Shown one piece after another: positions 34,592 through 44,271 of a stretch of DNA of 64,000 bases. The stretch covers positions 234,605-298,604 of the forward strand of contig JAIBEZ010000028.1 in NCBI GenBank assembly GCA_019459485.1, written 5' to 3'. The DNA comes from Prolixibacteraceae bacterium. Lineage in GTDB: Bacteria > Bacteroidota > Bacteroidia > Bacteroidales > Prolixibacteraceae. The translations under genes and the position numbers were made by a program. Position 1 is the stretch's first letter. Each line of letters starts with the position of its first letter. Under the pieces are notes generated by a model that saw only the letters and a list, made by a program, of their open reading frames with translations, was not told the DNA's origin and searched no databases.

Positions 34592-35859
34592 GAACGTTGT
34601 TCATATTAAGTGCAGTGTTACTGGTTGGAATCACGTCCTGCACAAAAAAGAATACACTGGTTCTGACAAATCCATTAGCAGTTGACCGTCCTGATGAAAC
34701 CATCATTTTAGATCGTAAAGATGTGGAAACGAAATTTGGCGCCGTTCCTGAAGGCTTTGCACCGATCCTGAAATTAAACGGACAAAACGTTCCTTCGCAG
34801 GCCGACGATTTGAATGCCGATGGCAAATGGGACGAACTTGTTTTCACAGTAAATTTTAAAGCTTCAGAAACTATTAATCTTGAAGTTGAAAACGTTGCTG
34901 TGACTGCCTATCCTGAGTTTGAAAAGCGTACCAACGTTCGTTTGGGAATTCACCAGGCCGATGATACTTATCTGGAAGTTGATCAGTACATGGCGCCATC
35001 GTGTAAGGACAGTTTTAAAATCATTGCACAAGGCGAAAGTGTTAGCTGGGAAAACGATAAAATGGGTTTCCGTAATTATTTCGATTGCCGCAATGTGAAA
35101 GATTTGTACGGCAAGCTGAAACCGGGAATGATACTCGATAAAATTCATACTCCTGAAATTCCTGATTACCACAAACTTTCTGATTGGGGAATGGATGTTC
35201 TTCATTGCGGAAGTTCAACTGGTTCAGGAGGTTTGGCTATGTTGGAAGGTGATTCACTTTACCGGCTTGGTTCAACTGACGGCTACGAATACCAGAAACT
35301 GGTTGAAGGTCCTGTACGTTCAGTATTCGACCTGAAATATACAGGTTGGAATGTCGCCGGGCAAAACCTTTCTGCTGTGGAGCGGATTTCGATTTATCCC
35401 GGCAAATACTGGTTTCAGTCGGATGTGACGGTTTCTGGCTTTTCAGGAGAAAAACAGATTGTAACCGGTATCGTTACCAGTTTACTGAAAAATGAACCTG
35501 TTGATTTTGCAGCAAATGGCGAGTATCGGTCGATCGCAACACTCGATGTTCAGTCGTTGAATAATGACGAACTCGGAATGGCTGTTTTACTTAAAAGCAG
35601 TGAAGTAACCAGGGTTGCACGTACAACCGACTTTGATTTCTTTAAACTCGGTTATAAAACGGTGGTAGAGAAGAATTTTAGTAATGTTATTTCTCAAACC
35701 TTTTATGTAGCTCAGAAAATCAATGCCGATGCACCTGCCCGACATTATTTTCTTGCAGTATGGGGCCTTGAAAATGAGAAATGGAAAAGTATGGACAATT
35801 TAAAAGTCTATATTTCTTCGGAAGCTGAATTATTAAGCAATCCGATTTTTATAAAATAG
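34588..35859 (+). CDS. DUF4861-type lipoprotein
   Basis: A 423-residue lipoprotein (VLLVGITSC signal) that resembles DUF4861 proteins found in pectin and uronide loci of Bacteroidota. It is mostly beta-rich. Features such as DDLNADGKWDELVF, HKLSDWGMDVLHCGSSTGSGGLA and VERISIYPGKYWFQSDV are visible. The biochemical role is not established to my knowledge. Its overlap with kduD and the terminator right behind make it the last member of this operon, so it probably acts on the same unsaturated uronide or its polymer outside the cytoplasm. Confidence 0.75.
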   Translation: MRTLFILSAVLLVGITSCTKKNTLVLTNPLAVDRPDETIILDRKDVETKFGAVPEGFAPILKLNGQNVPSQADDLNADGKWDELVFTVNFKASETINLEVENVAVTAYPEFEKRTNVRLGIHQADDTYLEVDQYMAPSCKDSFKIIAQGESVSWENDKMGFRNYFDCRNVKDLYGKLKPGMILDKIHTPEIPDYHKLSDWGMDVLHCGSSTGSGGLAMLEGDSLYRLGSTDGYEYQKLVEGPVRSVFDLKYTGWNVAGQNLSAVERISIYPGKYWFQSDVTVSGFSGEKQIVTGIVTSLLKNEPVDFAANGEYRSIATLDVQSLNNDELGMAVLLKSSEVTRVARTTDFDFFKLGYKTVVEKNFSNVISQTFYVAQKINADAPARHYFLAVWGLENEKWKSMDNLKVYISSEAELLSNPIFIK

Positions 35860-35880
35860 AAAAGTTAATTTTTAATTAAA

Positions 35881-35926
35881 GGGTTGAAAATCAGGTTTAT
35901 ATTCCTGGTTTTTAACCCTTTTTTTA
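35881..35926 (+). terminator. Intrinsic terminator of the GH88-kduI-kduD operon
   Basis: A 15-bp imperfect stem (GGGTTGAAAATCAGG with CCTGGTTTTTAACCC), an 8-base loop and a run of eight T. Confidence 0.85.
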
Positions 35927-36224
35927 TTTGTTTTATTTGAATAACCACTTCGGTGCTCTGGGTATTAAAGCAAATACTCATATTATTTTATGACCTGTTC
36001 GATTTATTGTTCTTTTTTTCGAGTCTTATTTATTTTTTTTTGTCTGAATTCTTCTATGATTGCACATATATTTTTATTTGCATATGATTTAATGATCAGA
36101 TAATTAGATAATTATATTATTTCGTTTGACTCTGAAGTACTTTTAGAAATCTACTATACCCAAAAAGGTATTCTTTAACACATATCAATTTTAACAAATA
36201 TTTACATTTTCAATTACTTTAGCA

Positions 36225-36259
36225 ATGTTAATTTAATCACGCAAAAACTAAATTAACAT
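36225..36259. repeat. Perfect 11-bp inverted repeat in the susC leader
   Basis: ATGTTAATTTA (36225-36235) and TAAATTAACAT (36249-36259) are exact complements around 13 bases. It could be an operator or RNA hairpin in the 727-base gap before susC. The rest of 35930-36220 is AT-rich with no feature I can support. Confidence 0.6.
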
Positions 36260-36261
36260 AG

Positions 36262-36408
36262 ATGAAAGCACAAACAAGATCGAGAAAACCGGTTATTTTA
36301 AATCAGGCTTTATACATTCTGGTGCCTCTGAATGTAGCAGGTCCGTATTTTCTTAAAATTTCCAAGGCCTTTTCGGCTATAATCTTATGTTTTAATGTTT
36401 GTGTTTAG
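36262..36408 (+). CDS. Possible 48-residue leader peptide upstream of susC
   Basis: An ATG two bases after the inverted repeat opens a 48-codon frame ending in TAG. The product begins basic (MKAQTRSRKP) and has two hydrophobic stretches (ALYILVPLNVAG and AFSAIILCFNVCV). Nothing else marks it as a gene. It could be a translated leader that links ribosome movement to susC expression, or chance. Confidence 0.25.
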   Translation: MKAQTRSRKPVILNQALYILVPLNVAGPYFLKISKAFSAIILCFNVCV

Positions 36409-36586
36409 TAATTAGAAAAATTCCGAAAGGAGTTCTTACGAACAAGAATCAAACTTAGATTATTCACATAAACGAAAATGCCTATGTAACTCTCTTAAAT
36501 TAATGGATTCAGAAGTCACGCATTTGACATTCTTTAATCAAGTTGTTTTAAAACAAGTAATTACCACAAATTAAACATTAAAATTT

Positions 36587-39500
36587 ATGAAAAAAAGTAA
36601 ATCAAAAGGGCTCTGGCGAATGGCAGCACTGCTGTTTTTTTCCTGCTTTTTAGCGATTACCACTTTCGCGCAACAAAAAACACTGTCGGGCACTGTAATC
36701 GGTGAAGATGGAGCATCGATCCCTGGAGTAACAGTAATTGTTAAAGGCACTACTGTTGGAACCATCACCGATATGGACGGTAAATTCTCATTTTCAGCTC
36801 CTGCTGATTCAAAAACGCTCGTTGCTTCATACATTGGTATGAAAACTCAGGAAATTGAAATTGGTAACCAAACCAATTTTAATATAACATTGGGCGCTGA
36901 TGTAATCGGCGTGGATGAAGTAGTAGTGGTAGGTTACGGTACGCAACAGAAAAAATCGGTAACCGGAGCTGTTTCAACAGTAAATTCAGATGATATTAAA
37001 GCAATTCCAACTGCTAATGCTGCTGCTCGTCTGCAAGGCCGTGTTGCAGGTGTAACCGTTGTGAACGACAACTCTCCGGGTGGGGACGCAACAGTTCGTG
37101 TTCGAGGTTTTGGTACCATTAATAACAACTCACCATTATATATTATTGATGGTGTACCTACTGAAGGAGGCTTAAGCAGAATGAATCCAAATGATATTGA
37201 ATCCATGACTGTTTTGAAAGATGCTTCATCTTCAGCAATTTATGGCGCACGTGCTGCCAACGGTGTAATTATTATTACTACCAATCGTGGTAAAAAGGGT
37301 GCAGCCAAGTTAACTTTTGATGCCCGTTATGGTGTTCAGAGAACTACAAACTCTTTGGATCTGCTGAATACGCAGCAATATGGGGAATTGGTTTGGTTGG
37401 AATTTCAGAATGATAAATTTCTGAATCCAACTTCTCAACCAACTGCACCTTGGCACGGTCAATATAAATTTGATGCCAACGGTAATGTTACAATTCCTGA
37501 TTATATTTTCCCAAAAGCAGCCATGGAAGGAAACCCACTTGCAAATTCAGCTTTGTATGACGCACGTGATGATGATGGGACTCCATTTTATTTGATTACA
37601 AAAGCAAACAAGCAAGGTACCGATTGGTATGCTGAAATTTTTGATCCGGCGCCAATTCAGGAATACAATACCTCAATTACCGGAGGTACTGAGAACAGTA
37701 ATTATGCTTTCAGTTTAGGTTATCTTAATCAAGAGGGGGTTGTAATCCATTCCGGATTTGAAAGATATTCAATGCGTGCAAATTCTGATGCTAAATTAAC
37801 AAACTGGTTTTCATTGGGACAGACATTGGGTGTTGCTTACACCAAACGTTCGGGTGGTGTTGGTGATAACAACGACGAAGGTAATGTCGTTTCGCAGGCA
37901 TATCGCATGCAGCCAATTGTTCCGGTTTATGATATCGCAGGTAATTTTGCAGGAACAAAAGGTGAAAATTTAGGGAATGGCGCGAATCCTGTAGCCAACG
38001 CTACCCGTAATAAGGACAATTGGGGGATGGATGTTCGCGTTCTTGGAAATGCTTATGCAAAAATTGATTTTACCAAAGATCTATCGTTCAAATCATTGTT
38101 GGGTGTTGACATGAACAATGGACGTTGGAAAACATTCACTATTCGCAATATTGAATTCTTTGAAGCAATATCAACTAACAGGTTAGATGAAGGAAATTCT
38201 TATTCAATGCAATGGAACTGGGCCAATACTCTGAATTTCCAAAAAGTATTAAATAGTGTCCATTCAATTGATGTGTTGGTTGGATCTGAGTCAATAGATA
38301 ATATTTACGAAGAATTTACCGCAGGCCGAGCTTCCTATTTCTCTGAAGATCTTGATTACAGATATCTTAATGTAGGAACAGCCAGCATTGCAAATGCCGG
38401 TTATGCAACGCAGTGGAAAAGTTTCTCCTATTTTGGGAGAGCAAATTACAATTACATGGGTAAATACCTGTTTGAAGGAGTAATTCGTCGTGATGCTTCT
38501 TCACGTTTTCATGCCGATAACCGATGGGGAACTTTCCCAGCAGCTTCAGTTGGCTGGAGACTTACTGAAGAAAGTTTTATGGATGGCACAAAAAACTGGT
38601 TAAATGATATGAAAGTTCGCTTTGGCTGGGGACAAAACGGTAACGACCGTGTTAATAACTACAATTATTGGGGGACTTTAACCACTGGCTTAAGTCAGTC
38701 ATATTATCCAATGACAGGAGACGATACAGCATTGAGCTCAGGTTTCTATACCAACAGATTGGGTAATAAAGATGCCAAATGGGAAACCACTACAGCTTTG
38801 AACTTTGGTTTGGATTTGACAATGCTTGACAATAAACTGGAAGCAAACATTGATCTGTTTAGCCGTACAACTGCTGATATGCTTTATGCAGTTCAGTTAC
38901 CGCATGTATATGGAAATGCTGAGCGTCCTTCTGTAAATATTGGTGAAATGGAAAATAAAGGTATCGACCTGATGCTTACTTATCATGGTGAAATTTCAAG
39001 GGATTTTAAATATACAGTTCGCGCAAATGCCTCTCATTACAAAAACAATGTAATTAAGCTGAACGACAATGAAGAAGAAGTGCTTTGGGGTGAAACCGAA
39101 CGCGGTAATATTTATACTATCTCAAAAGCTGGTGAAGCAATTTCTTCATTTTACGGATACGAAGTATTGGGTTATTTCAATACGTGGGAAGAAGCCAATG
39201 CCTATCCTGCATTTGGAACTTACAATGCACCCGGACGTTTTAAATACAAAGATCAGCTAACTGTTGATACCAATGATGACGGAGTTGCTGATAAAGCTGA
39301 TGGTGTAATAACTCCTGATGACCGTGTTGTTATCGGTAGCCCACATCCTGATCTCACTTATGGTTTGAACATCGACGCTCAATACAAAAACTTTGATGTA
39401 ACCATGTTCTTTCAGGGATCTTATGGTAACGACCTGATTAATTATGTAAGTCGTTGGACCGATTATTTTCAGTTTACTGGTAACCGTAGTCCTGAACGTT

Positions 39501-39853
39501 TGAATGAATCATGGACACCTGAAAGATATGCAAGTGGTGCAAAAATTACCCTTCCAATTGCTGAAACACACGATACCAACAGTCAATTGCCAAACAGCAA
39601 TTTTATTGAAAGCGGATCATATTTCAGAATGAAAAACCTTCAGATTGGTTATACCCTTCCAAAAGAATTTTCTTCAAGAATGAAGGTTAACAGCTTAAGG
39701 TTGTATGTACAAGCCACTAACCTATTCACAATTACGCCGTATAGTGGATTGGATCCTGAAATTCGCAGTACCAATGACCGTCACAATGGTTTGGATCAGG
39801 GTATCTATCCTACCTCTCAGACTATCATGTTTGGCCTTAACCTGTCTTTATAA
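36587..39853 (+). CDS. SusC-like TonB-dependent oligosaccharide transporter
   Basis: A 1088-residue SusC protein with, in order, a signal peptide (AALLFFSCFLAITTFAQ), a carboxypeptidase-regulatory-like domain (about 30-110, with IPGVTVIVKGTTVGTITD), a TonB box/plug (DEVVVVGYGTQQKKSVTGAV through GARAANGVIIITT), and a long beta-barrel ending FGLNLSL. It lacks an STN signalling domain, so it is not sigma/anti-sigma coupled. It imports oligosaccharides with the SusD lipoprotein encoded 29 bases on. Being next to the GH88/kduI/kduD operon suggests unsaturated uronate-containing oligosaccharides, though a terminator separates the two units. Confidence 0.95.
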   Translation: MKKSKSKGLWRMAALLFFSCFLAITTFAQQKTLSGTVIGEDGASIPGVTVIVKGTTVGTITDMDGKFSFSAPADSKTLVASYIGMKTQEIEIGNQTNFNITLGADVIGVDEVVVVGYGTQQKKSVTGAVSTVNSDDIKAIPTANAAARLQGRVAGVTVVNDNSPGGDATVRVRGFGTINNNSPLYIIDGVPTEGGLSRMNPNDIESMTVLKDASSSAIYGARAANGVIIITTNRGKKGAAKLTFDARYGVQRTTNSLDLLNTQQYGELVWLEFQNDKFLNPTSQPTAPWHGQYKFDANGNVTIPDYIFPKAAMEGNPLANSALYDARDDDGTPFYLITKANKQGTDWYAEIFDPAPIQEYNTSITGGTENSNYAFSLGYLNQEGVVIHSGFERYSMRANSDAKLTNWFSLGQTLGVAYTKRSGGVGDNNDEGNVVSQAYRMQPIVPVYDIAGNFAGTKGENLGNGANPVANATRNKDNWGMDVRVLGNAYAKIDFTKDLSFKSLLGVDMNNGRWKTFTIRNIEFFEAISTNRLDEGNSYSMQWNWANTLNFQKVLNSVHSIDVLVGSESIDNIYEEFTAGRASYFSEDLDYRYLNVGTASIANAGYATQWKSFSYFGRANYNYMGKYLFEGVIRRDASSRFHADNRWGTFPAASVGWRLTEESFMDGTKNWLNDMKVRFGWGQNGNDRVNNYNYWGTLTTGLSQSYYPMTGDDTALSSGFYTNRLGNKDAKWETTTALNFGLDLTMLDNKLEANIDLFSRTTADMLYAVQLPHVYGNAERPSVNIGEMENKGIDLMLTYHGEISRDFKYTVRANASHYKNNVIKLNDNEEEVLWGETERGNIYTISKAGEAISSFYGYEVLGYFNTWEEANAYPAFGTYNAPGRFKYKDQLTVDTNDDGVADKADGVITPDDRVVIGSPHPDLTYGLNIDAQYKNFDVTMFFQGSYGNDLINYVSRWTDYFQFTGNRSPERLNESWTPERYASGAKITLPIAETHDTNSQLPNSNFIESGSYFRMKNLQIGYTLPKEFSSRMKVNSLRLYVQATNLFTITPYSGLDPEIRSTNDRHNGLDQGIYPTSQTIMFGLNLSL

Positions 39854-39882
39854 TTTTGTTCCAACATTTAAACCAATTTAAG

Positions 39883-41574
39883 ATGAAAAAAATAGTTATA
39901 TTCAGCTTGGTGGTATTAACGGCATTCATGTTTTCATGCTCCGAGGAGTGGTTAGATACTAAACCGAAAGCAGCCAATTCCATTAATACGTTTTATAGTG
40001 AAACTGGTGTAAATGCCTTATTGACCGGTGCTTATTCGATGCTTGACGGGCACTACAATAATGATTGGGCATTTAACCAGTGGGGTGGATCCATTACCAA
40101 CTGGGTTTGGGGTTCTGTTGCTGCTGACGATGCGTATAAAGGATCTGATCCTTCCGATCAGCAAACAATCAATGACATTGAGCAGTTTAATGTTTCGCCT
40201 TCTAACGAGTATTGCGATTCAAAATGGCGTTTTATGTACGAAGGTGTATCACGTTGTAATGAAATACTGAAAGTGACCAGTGCTGTAACTGACGATCAGG
40301 TAAGTGCTGATAAAAAAGCATGGTTTGAAGCTCAGACCAAAGTACTTCGTGCACATTACTATTTTGAACTTACACGTGTTTTTGGTAAAGTGCCATATAT
40401 TGACGAAAATACAGAGGCTCCAGAAACTGTGAAAAACGACAAATTACTTTTTGCCGAAATTGAAGCAGATTTGAAAGCTGCGATTCCAAGTCTAAAGAGT
40501 CGGGAAACCGAAAAAGCAAGGATTACTTCTTGGGCAGCCAAGGCATATCTGGCAAAAGTTTACTTATTCCAGAAAAAATATGCTGAAGCAAAACCTTTAC
40601 TGCAGGATATTATTGATAATGGAGGTTATTCACTTATGCCCAATTATCAGGATAATTACATGGTTGCTACCCAGAACAATGCCGAATCAATTCTTGAAGT
40701 TCAGTATGCGGTAAACGACGGAACTGATGGTTCATTGAATGGTGGATGGGGCGATGCATTGAATTTCCCTTCTGCTGGACCATCAACCTGTTGTGGATTC
40801 TTTCAGGCTTCACGCAACTTTGCCAACGCATTCAAAGTTGTTGAAGCTACCGGATTACCAGATTTTACTAATTGGAATGCTCCCGGCCAGGAAGTTGGTG
40901 GTGTTGAATATACGGGTGCTGTTGATCCAAGGTTAGACCATAGTATTGGTCGCCCCGGAATCCCTTTCTTAGATTGGGGTGTTCAGCCAACCAATAATTC
41001 ATGGGTTCGTGATCCAAGCAATGGTGGACCTTTCCTTTTCAAAAAGAGTCTTTATAAAGCTTCTGAAAAATCGAAAGCAACTCAAACAGGTTGGGCTACC
41101 GGTGTAAATGCCAATAATTTCAGGTTCATCCGTTTGGCACATATTTACTTGTGGGCTGCTGAATGTGAGGCGGAAGCAGGTGGTAGTCTGGACAAAGCTA
41201 AGGATTATGTGAATCTGATACGTAACCGTGCAAAAGCAAGTGCTGTAGTTACAATGGCTGATGGAACGCCTGCAGCAAATTACAAAGTTGAACCTTATGC
41301 TTCTTTTGCCAATGCTGATGATGCTAAAAGAGCGATAAGACTGGAACATAGATTGGAATTTGGTATGGAAGGTGGTCGCTTTTTCGACTTGGTGCGATGG
41401 GGTATCGTTGCACAAACAATGCAAAATTACCTGACTACAGAAGCTCCACGTCGATCTTACCTGGCTGGAAAGTCTTTTAAAGCAACCAATGAAATTTGGC
41501 CAATACCACAAACCCAGATTGACTTATCAAAAGTAAATGGAGTATCTTCATTAACACAAAATCCAGGTTATTAA
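39883..41574 (+). CDS. SusD-like substrate-binding lipoprotein
   Basis: A 563-residue SusD/RagB protein. The lipoprotein signal is MKKIVIFSLVVLTAFMFSC, with the start set at 39883 because translation further upstream has no signal. The TPR-like core includes YYFELTRVFGKVPYID and ITSWAAKAYLAKVYLF, and the C-terminal family hallmark RLEHRLEFGMEGGRFFDLVRWG is present, then WPIPQTQIDL. It caps the SusC barrel and binds glycan on the cell surface. Specificity is not readable from sequence. A terminator follows. Confidence 0.94.
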   Translation: MKKIVIFSLVVLTAFMFSCSEEWLDTKPKAANSINTFYSETGVNALLTGAYSMLDGHYNNDWAFNQWGGSITNWVWGSVAADDAYKGSDPSDQQTINDIEQFNVSPSNEYCDSKWRFMYEGVSRCNEILKVTSAVTDDQVSADKKAWFEAQTKVLRAHYYFELTRVFGKVPYIDENTEAPETVKNDKLLFAEIEADLKAAIPSLKSRETEKARITSWAAKAYLAKVYLFQKKYAEAKPLLQDIIDNGGYSLMPNYQDNYMVATQNNAESILEVQYAVNDGTDGSLNGGWGDALNFPSAGPSTCCGFFQASRNFANAFKVVEATGLPDFTNWNAPGQEVGGVEYTGAVDPRLDHSIGRPGIPFLDWGVQPTNNSWVRDPSNGGPFLFKKSLYKASEKSKATQTGWATGVNANNFRFIRLAHIYLWAAECEAEAGGSLDKAKDYVNLIRNRAKASAVVTMADGTPAANYKVEPYASFANADDAKRAIRLEHRLEFGMEGGRFFDLVRWGIVAQTMQNYLTTEAPRRSYLAGKSFKATNEIWPIPQTQIDLSKVNGVSSLTQNPGY

Positions 41575-41596
41575 TTCTTAGTAATATTTAAATCTG

Positions 41597-41635
41597 GCGG
41601 CTGCTTCATTCTATATGGAGCAGCCGCTTTTTTTT
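41597..41635 (+). terminator. Intrinsic terminator after susD
   Basis: A 9-bp GC-rich stem GCGGCTGCT/AGCAGCCGC, 13-base loop, and a run of eight or more T. Confidence 0.88.
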
Positions 41636-41665
41636 GTTTATATTTAGTCCGAAAAAATGAAATAA

Positions 41666-42898
41666 ATGGCGCTCAATTATATCTGGATTTTCTTCTTCGT
41701 GTTGGCTTTCGTTATTGGACTGGTTAAACTGATCTTTTTCGGAGATATGGAAATATTTCCACAAATGATGAACTCGACCTTTTCGATGGCGAAAACCGGC
41801 TTTGAAATATCACTTGGACTTACAGGAGTTTTAACCTTGTGGATGGGAATCATGAAAATAGGGGAGAAAGGTGGAGTTGTCAGGATTTTCTCACGATTGG
41901 TTGGCCCGTTTTTTAACAAACTGTTTCCCACTTTGGGTAAAGATCATCCGGCTTACGGCTCCATCATAATGAACATCGCGGCCAACATGCTGAACCTCGA
42001 CAATGCGGCTACTCCAATGGGCTTAAAAGCCATGAAGGAAATGCAGGAGACCAATCCATCAAAAGATACAGCTTCGGATGCACAGATCATGTTTATGGTG
42101 CTGAATGCTTCCGGACTGACGATTATTCCAATCAGCATCATGGTTTACCGTGCACAATTGGGTGCAGTTAATCCGTCTGATGTTTTTATCCCGATTTTGT
42201 TGGCTACGTTTTTCTCGACACTTGCAGGGTTAATGGCGGTTGCCTGGCACCAGAAAATCAATTTGTTGGACAAGACCATTCTAGCCTATCTTGGCGGATT
42301 GGCTATTTTTATCGCCGGAATTATCTGGTACTTTTCAAGTATCGAAAAAGAACAGATTCAAATCATTTCAAGTGTTGCCAGTAACCTGATTATTTTTTCG
42401 ATCATCATCATCTTTATTTTGCTTGCCCTTCGCAAAAAAGTGAACGTTTACGATGCTTTTATTGAAGGTGCAAAAGATGGTTTTCAAACGGCAGTAATGA
42501 TTATTCCCTACCTGATTGCCATATTGGTGGCCATCGGTGTTTTCCGCACTTCAGGAGCATTGGAGTGGACAATTTCAGGAATTAGCTGGAGTTTTCAGCA
42601 ACTGGGCATCAATACCGATTTTATTCCGGCATTGCCAACTGCCCTAATGAAACCCCTGAGCGGAAGCGGCGCACGGGGAATGATGGTGGATGTGATGACC
42701 AATTACGGAGCTGATTCGTTTGCCGGGCGGGTTGCCTCTACCATTCAGGGATCAGCCGATACAACCTTCTATATTCTGGCAGTTTACTTCGGTTCAGTTG
42801 GAATAAAAAATACCCGCTATGCGCTAACATGCGGGTTAATTGCTGATTTTGTCGGGATCGTTGCAGCTATTTCAATGGCTTACCTGTTCTTTCATTGA
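41666..42898 (+). CDS. SpmA/SpmB-type nucleoside-recognition (Gate) membrane protein
   Basis: A 410-residue membrane protein that joins two Gate-domain halves, equal to Bacillus SpmA and SpmB in one chain. The first half holds GLTGVLTLWMGIMKIGEKGG and NIAANMLNLDNAATPMGLKAM. The second half holds DGFQTAVMIIPYLIAILVAIG and the hallmark LMKPLSGSGARGMM with IQGSADTTFYILAVYFGS. The fused form is usual in non-sporulating Bacteroidota. The transported substrate is unknown. It stands alone behind the susD terminator. Confidence 0.88.
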   Translation: MALNYIWIFFFVLAFVIGLVKLIFFGDMEIFPQMMNSTFSMAKTGFEISLGLTGVLTLWMGIMKIGEKGGVVRIFSRLVGPFFNKLFPTLGKDHPAYGSIIMNIAANMLNLDNAATPMGLKAMKEMQETNPSKDTASDAQIMFMVLNASGLTIIPISIMVYRAQLGAVNPSDVFIPILLATFFSTLAGLMAVAWHQKINLLDKTILAYLGGLAIFIAGIIWYFSSIEKEQIQIISSVASNLIIFSIIIIFILLALRKKVNVYDAFIEGAKDGFQTAVMIIPYLIAILVAIGVFRTSGALEWTISGISWSFQQLGINTDFIPALPTALMKPLSGSGARGMMVDVMTNYGADSFAGRVASTIQGSADTTFYILAVYFGSVGIKNTRYALTCGLIADFVGIVAAISMAYLFFH

Positions 42899-42901
42899 AA
42901 C

Positions 42902-42966
42902 AAGTTTAAAGTCTAAAGTTAAACGTTAAAAGTTGTGCGCAAAACTTGAAACTTTGAACTTTTAAC
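42902..42966. repeat. Self-complementary AT-rich spacer between convergent genes
   Basis: The left part (42902-42934, built of AAAGTT and GTTAAA words) is roughly complementary to the right part (42943-42966, AACTTGAAAC/TTTGAAC words). It fills the whole gap between two convergent genes and could act as a bidirectional terminator. Confidence 0.55.
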
Positions 42967-42969
42967 TCT

Positions 42970-43377
42970 TTAATCCATTGCATCATACACAATCACCTTC
43001 TCCCAAAGGTGCTGGCAATCTTCAATAAATTTGAGATGGATCGGATGGGTCTGGTAAATTTCCTGATCTTCTTTGTTCTTGAAAAAAGCCATGTACGAAT
43101 AGGTAAATGAATCCTCAACCACTTCACGGGGCGATTCAACCGGGGTACCAATGTGGCTCGACTGAATTTGGGGAACGGTGATCAATCCCTGCAACCCTGC
43201 TTCAAAATCTTTCCTTGCTTCGGCATTCTGTGGCTCTTTCAACCAGAAAAATACATGGTGAACAAAGATGTTTTTCATTGGTACCTGACTGGCAGATGCA
43301 CTGCCTGTTACCGTAATAAAGCTTGCTGCGACCATGCCGCCCGCAATTTTAGTGACAAAATTTCTTCTGGATTCCAT
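42970..43377 (-). CDS. Exported Dabb (stress-responsive alpha/beta barrel) protein
   Basis: 135 residues with a Tat-type signal (MESRRNFVTKIAGGMVAASF, twin Arg at 4-5) followed by a single ferredoxin-like Dabb domain: VHHVFFWLKEP at its start and HPIHLKFIEDCQHLW near the end. Dabb domains dimerise into a small barrel; their functions vary and this one is unassigned. The gene lies three bases behind kdsA on the same strand, so it is likely co-transcribed with it without an evident functional link. Confidence 0.8.
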   Translation of the reverse strand: MESRRNFVTKIAGGMVAASFITVTGSASASQVPMKNIFVHHVFFWLKEPQNAEARKDFEAGLQGLITVPQIQSSHIGTPVESPREVVEDSFTYSYMAFFKNKEDQEIYQTHPIHLKFIEDCQHLWEKVIVYDAMD

Positions 43378-43380
43378 TTT

Positions 43381-44187
43381 TTAAAAAGTTTTTACAACTT
43401 GTCTGAGTTGAACAAGCCGGGTTAAAAGTCCTTCGAGTAAATCAATTTGTAACATGTTTGCCCCGTCAGATTTTGCATTGGCGGGGTCGGGGTGAGTTTC
43501 AATGAAAATTCCATCCACTCCAACCGCAATGCCGGCACGGGCAATGGTTTCAATTAGTTGGGGCTGTCCGCCGGTTACGCCGCTCGATTGGTTGGGCTGT
43601 TGCAGGGAATGGGTAATATCGAGAATTACCGGGCAATTGTTTTTCTGCATTTCAGGAATTCCACGGTAATCAACAATCAGATCGTGGTATCCGAATGTTG
43701 AACCGCGTTCGGTTAAAAAAATGTTGTTGTTGCCACTTTCCCGAACTTTGGTTACCGCAAATTTCATAGCCTCGGCCGATAAAAACTGACCTTTTTTGAT
43801 GTTTACCGCTTTGCCGGTTTCGGCAGCTGCCACCAGAATGTCGGTTTGCCTGCAAAGGAATGCCGGTATCTGCAACATGTCAACATATTCGGCTGCCATT
43901 GCTGCTTCGGGTGCTGTGTGAATATCGGTAACGGTGGGTATATTAAAAGTTTCAGATACTTTTCGCAGTATTTTCAAAGCTTTTTCATCGCCAATTCCGG
44001 AGAACGAATCAAGCCGCGAGCGATTTGCCTTGCGGTATGAACCTTTGAAAATATAAGGGATTTGTAGTTTTGTGGTTATTTCAACAATTCGTTCGGCAAT
44101 TTCCATGGCCATTTGTTCGCCTTCGATGGCACAAGGACCGGCCAGCAGCAAAAAATTTGAGTTTTCGAATTTGAGTTTTGGGATCAT
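43381..44187 (-). CDS. kdsA: 3-deoxy-8-phosphooctulonate (KDO-8-P) synthase
   Basis: A 268-residue KdsA of the DAHP-synthase superfamily. Visible signatures are LAGPCAIEGEQMAMEIAE, FKGSYRKANRSRLDSFSG, VDMLQIPAFLCRQTDIL, KKGQFLSAEAM and FLTERGSTFGYHDLIVD, then DITHSLQQP. It condenses PEP with arabinose-5-phosphate for lipopolysaccharide inner core. ERGSTFGYHD and the Cys in AGPCAIEG are compatible with the metal-dependent subgroup. Housekeeping; it marks a Gram-negative envelope with LPS. Confidence 0.95.
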   Translation of the reverse strand: MIPKLKFENSNFLLLAGPCAIEGEQMAMEIAERIVEITTKLQIPYIFKGSYRKANRSRLDSFSGIGDEKALKILRKVSETFNIPTVTDIHTAPEAAMAAEYVDMLQIPAFLCRQTDILVAAAETGKAVNIKKGQFLSAEAMKFAVTKVRESGNNNIFLTERGSTFGYHDLIVDYRGIPEMQKNNCPVILDITHSLQQPNQSSGVTGGQPQLIETIARAGIAVGVDGIFIETHPDPANAKSDGANMLQIDLLEGLLTRLVQLRQVVKTF

Positions 44188-44271
44188 TCTGATTTATTTT
44201 CTACGAAGATAAACTAAAAGTTACATGCCAGATGGTTCTAATCCTGAAATCGACTAAATTTACCGGTAATT

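Noticed and set aside
31752..35859. A polysaccharide lyase or GH28 needed for pectin in the uronide operon
   Set aside because: None of the genes has lyase or GH28 features; only the downstream GH88, KduI and KduD steps are here.
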